A DNA stretch of 64,000 bases. Source: Castellaniella sp034675905 (GTDB taxonomy: Bacteria; Pseudomonadota; Gammaproteobacteria; Burkholderiales; Burkholderiaceae_B). A program made the position numbers and the translations under genes. The stretch's first letter is position 1. The number at the start of each line of letters is the position of its first letter. Under the pieces are notes generated by a model. That model was not told the DNA's origin, did not search any database, and saw only the letters and a list, made by a program, of their open reading frames with translations. The DNA lies in NCBI RefSeq assembly GCF_034675905.1, contig NZ_JAUCCV010000002.1, positions 1 to 64,000 on the forward strand, written 5' to 3'. This document shows, one piece after another, positions 59,044-64,000 of this stretch.

Positions 59044-59500
59044 TCCCGGCGATTTGCAAAGGCTAAACCAGTCTCGTAAGTAATTGATTTTAAAGTCTTT
59101 TCTTTGAAGGCAAGTCAGTTGAAGAAGCCCCGGCAAACCCTCCCCGAGTCGCTAAATCACATAGGTGATTGATTTTAAAAGACTTTCTCGACCCACAAAA
59201 GCGAAACGCCCCAAGAACGAATCAAGGGGCGCTTCAGGTGGTCAACGCTTGCGCGACTGACAATGTCTTTTAAGGGACAAAGCAATATACCGCAATGCGA
59301 AGAACCACGCTAACAAAGAGGCGGGAAAAGACAGCGAATCGTCAAGGGCAACCACGGTCAAGACGAATGCAAACCATAAATAGTCTACAAGCACGAAAAA
59401 GACTGCGGATAAGAGAACCCGTCAGACAGACAGCAAGAGACAATCAGTCGCGGATGATCTATAGAAAACAACGAGAGGTAAGACAAACAACCAGGTAAGC
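59044..59500. other. Gene-free stretch with short repeats
   Basis: ATTGATTTTAAA occurs at 59083-59094 and 59168-59179. AATCAC / GTGATT (59155-59170) forms a hairpin around ATAG, and CGCCCC / GGGGCG (about 59204-59229) another. An Arg-rich frame at 59295-59498 has no ribosome-binding site and is not called. The stretch leads into the iteron array. Confidence 0.55.
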
Positions 59501-59562
59501 ACTTAGACAAGGGAAGCCATACGTAAGCGTAAGACATTAGGCGCGGTAAGAAGCATGCCATG

Positions 59563-59697
59563 CGTAAGGTATAGGTAAAGGCAATGTAAGGTAGAACCCT
59601 TAAGTAAACGTAAGGTAAGGGGCGACGTAAGGTAAGACCCTTAAGTAAGCGCAAGGTATAGGTAAGCGTAAGGTATAGGTAAAAGACCCTTAAGTAA
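59563..59697. repeat. Iteron-like repeat array (candidate replication origin)
   Basis: ACCCTTAAGTAA occurs three times (59596-59607, 59637-59648, 59686-59697). GTAAGGTA or CAAGGTA occurs six times, beginning about 59564, 59586, 59610, 59627, 59651 and 59668, several continuing TAGGTAA. A TA-rich segment (AAATTTTGG) follows. Dense same-direction repeats without a credible gene are typical of an initiator-bound origin or a partition site. Confidence 0.65.
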
Positions 59698-59700
59698 GGA

Positions 59701-60000
59701 AAATTTTGGCTTCCCTCCGCTTTAACGTCCGCCCTGCCTGACTCCGCGTAGCCTGATTCCCCCGCCGTTACTGGCCTTTTTCGCCTTTTGCCCGCCCACG
59801 CTTTGTTCGGCCCATGTTCGGCTACACCCCGGCCCCCGTATTCGGCTGCATCGCCATCAGGCACATTCGGCCCCGCTCCTGTCTGGGTGTAGAGGCGCGT
59901 CAACCAGGCTCCCGCAGCACCCACCTCTTCCCGCCTCTTTCTCATTGCTGCGGGCCTTCTTGTGCCTAAATCGGGGGTTGGGGGCGCCTGAAATCGTCGT
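59701..60000. other. Gene-free stretch with TTCGGC repeats
   Basis: TTCGGC or TTCGGCC recurs (about 59798, 59815, 59842, 59868), partly as ATTCGGC. CGTATTCGGC also occurs at about 62828-62837 in the second gene-poor area. A long minus-strand frame (59385-59945) is a by-product of the repeats. No gene seen. Confidence 0.5.
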
Positions 60001-60120
60001 TTTTGGTCGAATTCAAACGCTGCCCTTTTCTAGCGTCATGCCACCCCTTAGGCGTTGGGTTCACAAACCCCTGCAAACATTGAAGATCACGTTTTGGTCG
60101 GAATTCAAACACCGCCCTGG
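60001..60120. repeat. Direct repeats TTTTGGTCG(G)AATTCAAAC
   Basis: TTTTGGTCGAATTCAAACGC (60001-60020) and TTTTGGTCGGAATTCAAACA (60092-60111) are near-identical, 91 bp apart. The 290 bp from 60120 to the next start hold no gene; GTGGTTATCAC (60335-60345) vaguely resembles the dyad core. Confidence 0.6.
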
Positions 60121-60408
60121 TTTTCCTCTTTTTCAGCGCCTTTTTGCCCCGTTTTGACCCACATTTTGAGCGGAACCGCTGCTTCAGAATAGGCGGAACA
60201 GGAAAGAGGACTCATTTTTCTGTTTTTCTGACATTTCTTAGCAGGAAATATCACTGCCCACGGGAACGAATAGAATTTTCTATCGTCTCCTTCGAGGGTG
60301 AACAGAAGAAAATTCCAAATTGACGCCTTTTCAGTGGTTATCACTGCTGTGATTTCCTCTAACCGGGGCAAACAATACTGGCATACCAACAAACCACAGG
60401 TAAACGCC

Positions 60409-60786
60409 ATGAACTACCTCAAAGCCCACGACATTTCCAGCATCGTATGGGGTGCGTTCAACCAGCGGGCTGGTGCCCTGACGTATCTCGGGGCTGATGG
60501 CGCCCGCCGCTTTCATATCATCAACGCCCGCCCCCGCAGTAGCACGAACATGCTCGCAGTGGACGTGATCGACGACGCCACTAGCGCGGTCGTAATGGTT
60601 GTGATCGCCAGCGACATGAATGAAAACGAGGGGCGGTATCAAGAAGAAAGCGAAAGTGGGAATCTGTGGTTCTGCAATCTAGAAATTGCAGTATCGAAGC
60701 TGGATGACAGCGCCCTTGAAGAATTTTTGATGATTGCGACCGCTGAACTGGTTGCAGACGTAATGGACGCAGTGATTGCGGTCTAA
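60409..60786 (+). CDS. Unrecognised protein
   Basis: A 125 aa protein (MNYLKAHDISSIVWGAFNQR), with a beta middle and a helical end. ATG 60409 is fixed by the leader repeat CAGGTAAACGCC; the in-frame extension to 60298 covers the regulatory region. Confidence 0.6.
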   Translation: MNYLKAHDISSIVWGAFNQRAGALTYLGADGARRFHIINARPRSSTNMLAVDVIDDATSAVVMVVIASDMNENEGRYQEESESGNLWFCNLEIAVSKLDDSALEEFLMIATAELVADVMDAVIAV

Positions 60787-60855
60787 GCAAACGCGCATCC
60801 TCAGTGCGTGGCTCACCATATCGACATTCCAACCACAAACCACGGTAAATACAGC

Positions 60856-61242
60856 ATGGAAAACCAGACGATCGTTCTGAATGGCTTGACCCTCGACCCC
60901 CGCGTGCAAGCGATCATGCCCGCACTGGAACAGCCCGACGAAGACGCGCACGACGGGATTGTGCTGGATCAGCTATACCTTTCGCAGTTCAGACAGCAAG
61001 CCAGCGACGAAAGCCCCGTGGCGCGTCATACGTTCGTCTATGACCTGCGACGCGGGGATGAAGATATGCAGGTGCGCATCACCTATCAGCCCGTCGATGA
61101 AGACGAAGGTGGGGTCTATTACGATGTCGAAATCCAGACATTCAGCGACACCAACAACGCGATGGACAGCGCCCTTGCGGTGCTTGACGCGGTTCGTCAT
61201 CACAAAGCAATGGGGCATGACGTCTTGGACGTCAAAGCGTAA
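60856..61242 (+). CDS. Unrecognised acidic protein
   Basis: A 128 aa acidic protein (RVQAIMPALEQPDEDAHDGI). ATG 60856 follows the leader repeat variant CACGGTAAATACAGC. A terminator follows. Confidence 0.6.
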   Translation: MENQTIVLNGLTLDPRVQAIMPALEQPDEDAHDGIVLDQLYLSQFRQQASDESPVARHTFVYDLRRGDEDMQVRITYQPVDEDEGGVYYDVEIQTFSDTNNAMDSALAVLDAVRHHKAMGHDVLDVKA

Positions 61243-61260
61243 TTCACCCCAGAAACGACC

Positions 61261-61287
61261 AAAGCCCCGAAAGGGGCTTTTTGTTTA
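61261..61287 (+). terminator. Rho-independent terminator
   Basis: AAAGCCCC / GGGGCTTT with a GAAA loop and T-rich tail. Confidence 0.92.
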
Positions 61288-61451
61288 CCTGAAAATTCAG
61301 GAAAGTTACTTGCTTGTTGCGACGTAAACTTCGAGGAAGTTTAAATTTAAAATCAGCCCCTGTCAAGTCGACGAATCAGGACAGACGAATACCGGCGAAG
61401 TTATCTCGTTTTTGGCATATAGGGTCCGACTTTCCTCCACTCAATGCAAAT
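61288..61451. other. Gene-free stretch between two terminators, with repeat copy A
   Basis: The 164 bp between two strong terminators carry no gene. 61398-61440 begins AAGTTATCTCG and is related (30 of 43 positions) to 62236-62278. A short untranslated RNA is possible, but no promoter is obvious. Confidence 0.45.
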
Positions 61452-61476
61452 AAGCCCCGTCAGGGGCTTTTTCTTT
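61452..61476 (+). terminator. Rho-independent terminator
   Basis: AAGCCCC / GGGGCTT with a GTCA loop, then TTTTCTTTG. Confidence 0.9.
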
Positions 61477-61547
61477 GTCCACCCATACCAACCCACCACC
61501 CTCCCCTGTCGGACCCCCAGCTGGGCGTTTAGGGGTTTCCTGACCCC

Positions 61548-61575
61548 ATGAGTGATAGTTACTACTCACCATCAT
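61548..61575. promoter_or_regulatory. Dyad operator, diverged copy
   Basis: GTTACTACTCAC (61558-61569), left flank GAGTGATA, right flank CATCAT. It precedes the 31-residue membrane peptide. Confidence 0.6.
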
Positions 61576-61593
61576 TCATTCCAGGGGCAAACC

Positions 61594-61689
61594 ATGAAGC
61601 AATCGACCAAAGAACTGATTCAAGCCGCGATTACAGGGGTCATTGTGGGCTGCGTGTTCTATGTCGGACTGGTGATCGGAGTCAGTTAA
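61594..61689 (+). CDS. 31-residue membrane peptide
   Basis: MKQSTKELIQAAITGVIVGC followed by VFYVGLVIGVS: one transmembrane helix after a short polar start. AGGGGC precedes ATG 61594. Like 31220, it is a micro-protein directly behind an operator. Confidence 0.57.
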   Translation: MKQSTKELIQAAITGVIVGCVFYVGLVIGVS

Positions 61690-61693
61690 GCGC

Positions 61694-61722
61694 TTGTCAT
61701 GTTAGTTAGCGGTAACTACAAT
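61694..61722 (+). promoter_or_regulatory. Promoter with dyad operator in the spacer
   Basis: TTGTCA (61694-61699), 17-base spacer, TACAAT (61717-61722). The dyad core GTTAGCGGTAAC fills 61705-61716, so a bound protein would exclude RNA polymerase. The predicted transcript starts near 61729; the ATG at 61721 overlaps the -10 and is not a gene start. Confidence 0.75.
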
Positions 61723-61779
61723 GTCCCCAGGTCAGCGAGATAAGTTTGTGCTTGTTGATCTATTCTTGATTCTTCCGGG

Positions 61780-62046
61780 CAGTGGTTCAACGGTTCGGGT
61801 CAAGTCTTATTGATGCTAGAACGGAAATCCAAAGCATCAGCGTCGGAGCGGGCGGTGCCAGAAAAACAGTAAAGTATGGCGTTCGTAACCCCCAACAGCG
61901 CGGATTAGGTCTTCTCACCAGGGTATGCGGACTCAACCGTCCTGGTGATACACAGGCTAAATGTTGGGATGGGTTGAGAGTAGTGGCAAAGACACAGGCC
62001 ATTGATTAGCAAAGTCTGGGTGGTTGCAGTTTATACCTGCAACCCC
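61780..62046 (+). ncRNA. Candidate structured RNA with a pseudoknot
   Basis: No gene is credible from 61690 to 62318. Five helices can be drawn: TGATGC/GCATCA (61811-61816 with 61834-61839), CCCAACA/TGTTGGG (61891-61897 with 61962-61968), TCACCAGG/CCTGGTGA (61915-61922 with 61941-61948), its loop CTCAACC (61932-61938) with GGTTGAG (61972-61978), forming a pseudoknot, and GGTTGCAG/CTGCAACC (62022-62029 with 62037-62044). The region lies just downstream of an operator-controlled promoter. No Rfam class is recognised by eye; the 3' end is unclear, and it could instead be the long leader of the gene at 62319. Confidence 0.5.
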
Positions 62047-62285
62047 TAGGCGAAACTTTGCTTCTCCTCCACAGGGCCACCGCCTTCGGCGAAAACAAAT
62101 TACACGGTTTTTCCTTTTATACACGCGCACGCGCGAGGCAAAACAACCGGTCCTTTTCTTCCCAGCAAAGTCGTGATAACCCAGGCAAAGCAAGTCGTTC
62201 GTTTTCAGGCAAGCCAACCAGGCGCGGGACAGAAAAAGTTATCTCGCTTCTGGCACCTGATGTCCGCCCCTCCCCGCCCATACTG
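62047..62285. other. Gene-free stretch with repeat copy B
   Basis: Contains 62236-62278, related to 61398-61440. No terminator with a T tract is present before the next gene, so transcription from 61729 may continue into it. Confidence 0.45.
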
Positions 62286-62318
62286 TGATTATTCCAAAAC
62301 AACATCACGGTAAACATC

Positions 62319-62507
62319 ATGCAAGAAATCACGAACTTCAAGCACATTGAAGAACTGCACGAAGACGGGCAATGCAACCATCGGTTTTTCGTTATCGCTG
62401 GCAAGCTCTATGAAGTCCACAACCTGCCCTACCACACCGGGATGCACAATGTCGTCGAAGTGTATGACCTGGGCGAAGACGCTTTTAACTTCGGGATGCA
62501 CTGCTGA
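62319..62507 (+). CDS. Small acidic protein
   Basis: A 62 aa protein (QEITNFKHIEELHEDGQCNH, then FFVIAGKLYEVHNLPYH) with several His. Leader repeat CACGGTAAACATC precedes ATG 62319. Its stop overlaps the next start (TGATG). Confidence 0.6.
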   Translation: MQEITNFKHIEELHEDGQCNHRFFVIAGKLYEVHNLPYHTGMHNVVEVYDLGEDAFNFGMHC

Positions 62508-62640
62508 TGTGCGCGGGCTTCAAATACGGGGAAAGCTTCATCATCGCGTATGACTTCGGGAAGACTACAAATCGCGGGATGAATTCGTTATCGAACTGCT
62601 GTCGAAAGAACTTCGGGAATTTGACTCAGGTCTGAATTAA
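62507..62640 (+). pseudogene. Probable frameshifted small gene
   Basis: From ATG 62507 the frame reads MCAGFKYGESFIIAYDFG and then becomes unlike a protein (TTNRGMNSLSNCC). In another frame from 62563 it continues DYKSRDEFVIELLSKELREF and DSGLN to a TAA at 62640, much more protein-like. A -1 change near 62558-62563 (GGGAAGAC) would explain this. It is coupled to the previous gene by TGATG. Confidence 0.5.
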
Positions 62641-62660
62641 CCCACCCAGAAACGAAAAAT

Positions 62661-62682
62661 AAGCCCCTTCTTGGGCTTTTTT
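62661..62682 (+). terminator. Rho-independent terminator
   Basis: AAGCCC / GGGCTT with a CTTCTT loop and T run. Confidence 0.88.
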
Positions 62683-62917
62683 CATGCTTCCCTATACCGA
62701 CCTAGCCACCTACCTCCCGGAACGCTTAAAACGCCCCTAATCGAGGCGTGATAACTCAGGGGCCTTCTTCCCGCCGCTTTCCTTTGTTCGTTTCGGTCCT
62801 GGTTCAGACCCACCGAATCGACGGCGCGTATTCGGCCAGAAGGCTGTTCGGCTATACGGCTGGAAAATGGTTCAAGGCGCGCCTGCCCGCTTCCCCTGCG
62901 CGGGACGGGCGAAACGC
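62683..62917. other. Gene-free stretch
   Basis: No gene supported. ACGCC / GGCGT (about 62730-62748) forms a small hairpin and CGTATTCGGC recurs from the 59.8 kb region. A 60-residue frame at 62748-62930 lacks a ribosome-binding site and coding character. Confidence 0.45.
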
Positions 62918-62970
62918 GGGTTTTCCCTGATGATTATTCGGGTTTTCCCTTACCGCTACGGGTTTTCCCT
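62918..62970. repeat. Triple GGGTTTTCCCT repeat
   Basis: GGGTTTTCCCT at 62918-62928, 62940-62950 and 62960-62970, spaced 22 and 20 bases (about two helical turns). The second and third copies lie in the 3' end of the minus-strand gene, where they write its Lys/Arg/Gly-rich tail. Could be a binding-site array. Confidence 0.55.
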
Positions 62971-63251
62971 GACCCGATCTGGGCTAATAGGGTTCGTTTA
63001 TCGTCTTCTGACAACGATAGCAGCACTTTATCGGCGCTTGAAAGCTTGCTGGGTCCCGGTTTGCCCAGCGGGTAACGATCATCAGCGACCGGGATTAGCT
63101 TGCTGATGATCGCGTCAGCGCGATCGCTGTCGATTAAAGACAGCGCGGTAATGATGCGCCCGACCGAAACCCCATGTCGGGCGCTGATCGCGCCAAGCGT
63201 TTCAATTACCGGGACTGGTAAGCGCAGATTGATTGATTTGTATTGCGTCAT
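62934..63251 (-). CDS. Ribbon-helix-helix-like DNA-binding protein (tentative)
   Basis: A 105 aa protein. YKSINLRLPVPVIETLGAIS then ARHGVSVGRIITALS fits a strand-helix-helix DNA-binding fold as in plasmid copy or partition regulators; the C-terminus is basic (GSGKTRSGKGKPE). ATG 63251 follows a minus-strand TATAAT (63283-63288). It is divergent from the gene at 63471, with repeated TTGTATGC sites between, which suggests autoregulation. Confidence 0.58.
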   Translation of the reverse strand: MTQYKSINLRLPVPVIETLGAISARHGVSVGRIITALSLIDSDRADAIISKLIPVADDRYPLGKPGPSKLSSADKVLLSLSEDDKRTLLAQIGSGKTRSGKGKPE

Positions 63252-63470
63252 AGTTGTATGCCATATGTTGTTGTATGCGCTCATTATAGTGATGCGCGAA
63301 CAATGATCGGTGGCATACGTATTTATCTGCGCCCATACCATTGTATGCGCTTACAACATTTTACAAACGATACAGGTTGAAATGCGCCCAGGTAGATAAA
63401 TACGCGTATGATGTTAAACATGCACTCAACGATATAGGTGCATACAACATAACTTCCATAGGTGAACATC
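63252..63470. promoter_or_regulatory. Divergent control region with TTGTATGC sites
   Basis: TTGTATGC is at 63254-63261, 63271-63278 and 63341-63348, and inverted (GCATACAA) at 63440-63447. An 11-bp inverted pair CGTATTTATCT (63318-63328) / AGATAAATACG (63394-63404) spans the middle. Both divergent starts lie within 25 bases of such a site. Confidence 0.6.
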
Positions 63471-64000
63471 ATGACTAAGCAAGCCAAAACCCAAGCCCCG
63501 AAGACCAGCGCCAAAGCGACCCCGAAAAAGCCCGCGCACATCAGCATTGAAACGATCAAATCGCAGCTGTCGCAAGCCATCACGCAAGCAAACGCGAATT
63601 ACCTTGCTCGCAGCAAGAAACCGAACTTGGGCGAAGACGGTCTGAACCCGAACATACGCGAAGCGCTGGCGCTGATCCAGTCGATTACCGATGCGCAATA
63701 CAAGGTTTTGCGCGACGATTTTGAAATGAATTTCGACCTGATTGCAAAAAATTTCAGCACTACGGGCGACATTAAAAACCCGCTTCGTGCCCCGCTTTTC
63801 ATGGCTTTTATGGCGTCAGGTGATGCGGGATACCTTCGCGCTAGTGCCAAAACCGCCCTGCTGGCTTTCGCTAGTGCAATTTGTGGGGCAAAGACCCGCG
63901 CGGGCATCATGTTTTCCCTGACCGGGAAAGCGCATGGTAAAGCGTCTGATCCAGCGATTGATAATCCCGGTTACGAGCAAGCAAGTAAGCTTGTTGACCT
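63471..64000 (+). CDS. Partial gene, basic N-terminus, runs past window end
   Basis: 176 codons are visible without a stop. Residues 1-24 are Lys/Ala/Thr/Pro-rich (TKQAKTQAPKTSAKATPKKP); after that the protein is helical (ETIKSQLSQAITQANANYLA, then EALALIQSITDAQYKVLRDD). ATG 63471 follows a leader repeat form (AGGTGAACATC). The divergent regulator and nearby iterons suggest a replication or maintenance protein, but no family is recognised. Confidence 0.6.
   Translation, partial: MTKQAKTQAPKTSAKATPKKPAHISIETIKSQLSQAITQANANYLARSKKPNLGEDGLNPNIREALALIQSITDAQYKVLRDDFEMNFDLIAKNFSTTGDIKNPLRAPLFMAFMASGDAGYLRASAKTALLAFASAICGAKTRAGIMFSLTGKAHGKASDPAIDNPGYEQASKLVD

Noticed and set aside
59295..59498. 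Arg/Lys/Gln-rich 67-codon frame
   Set aside because: No ribosome-binding site, extreme composition, located in a repeat-rich gene-free region.
59385..59945. 186-codon minus-strand frame rich in Tyr/Leu/Thr
   Set aside because: Created by reading through the iteron array; internal repeats (YLRV, YTLR) are the repeats themselves, and no ribosome-binding site is seen.
59945..60157. 70-codon frame
   Set aside because: Covers the 60001/60092 direct repeats and has no start signal; more likely non-coding.
60335..60345. GTGGTTATCAC as a twelfth dyad operator
   Set aside because: Only part of the core matches (GTTATCAC) and the second half-site TAAC is missing.
61721..61813. 30-codon ORF after the 61705 operator
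   Set aside because: Its ATG overlaps the predicted -10 TACAAT, so the transcript would begin after the start codon; no ribosome-binding site.
61780..61860. Possible tRNA because of GGTTCAA and GGTTCGGGTC
   Set aside because: No cloverleaf acceptor pairing or anticodon arm can be built; the segment fits better in the larger structured RNA region.

Overview
The window joins a short stretch of betaproteobacterial chromosome (1 to about 5.5 kb) to the left part of a large integrated phage-like element (about 5.5 kb to the window end). The chromosomal part carries a tRNA-Leu edge, RNase R, the RlmB methyltransferase, a PLP enzyme of the cystathionine gamma-synthase family, an HU protein and tRNA-Val(TAC). 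Protein similarity and gene order suggest Burkholderiales, probably Alcaligenaceae-like; this is inference from recall, not from a search.

The element begins at the 3' end of tRNA-Val. A tyrosine integrase faces an immunity/excision operon on the minus strand: a helix-turn-helix repressor-like protein, a degenerate recombinase-like protein and an excisionase-like protein. Rightward from 8.1 kb almost everything is on the plus strand. Block 1 (8-32 kb) is a replication, recombination and nucleotide module: CobT/CobS-like VWA and AAA+ proteins, a sigma-like factor, a DnaE-type polymerase carrying a UDG-like domain, a gp32-like ssDNA-binding protein, a 5'-3' exonuclease, RecA, SbcD/SbcC, RuvC, HU, ThyX, dUTPase and a P-loop kinase-like protein, plus a SleB-like wall hydrolase and an SPFH protein. 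I see no helicase, primase, terminase or virion gene, so these must lie further right or be supplied by the host.

Block 2 (32-58 kb) is a long train of small genes, mostly unrecognised: a DnaQ-like exonuclease, kinase-fold-like proteins, a NinX/DUF2591 protein, micro zinc proteins and small membrane proteins. From 41 kb onward many genes have their own copy of a repeated promoter-leader. The block ends with an adjacent guanylate kinase (N-terminally extended) and RNA polymerase omega subunit, an order matching the bacterial chromosomal gmk-rpoZ pair.

Block 3 (58.9-64 kb) is gene-poor. It holds iteron-like repeats, several terminators, a candidate pseudoknotted RNA behind an operator-controlled promoter, and a divergent, apparently autoregulated ribbon-helix-helix-like gene next to an ORF that runs off the window.

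Two dispersed sequence families tie the element together. One is an approximately 24-26 bp dyad (half-site ATGTnnGTTA around a 4-base centre), with 11 copies from 8 to 61.7 kb, two of them in tandem at the immunity switch; it is probably the repressor operator. The other is a start-associated leader ending in CAGGTAAACgccATG, about 24 copies. Together they suggest a temperate large phage or phage-plasmid with element-wide repression.
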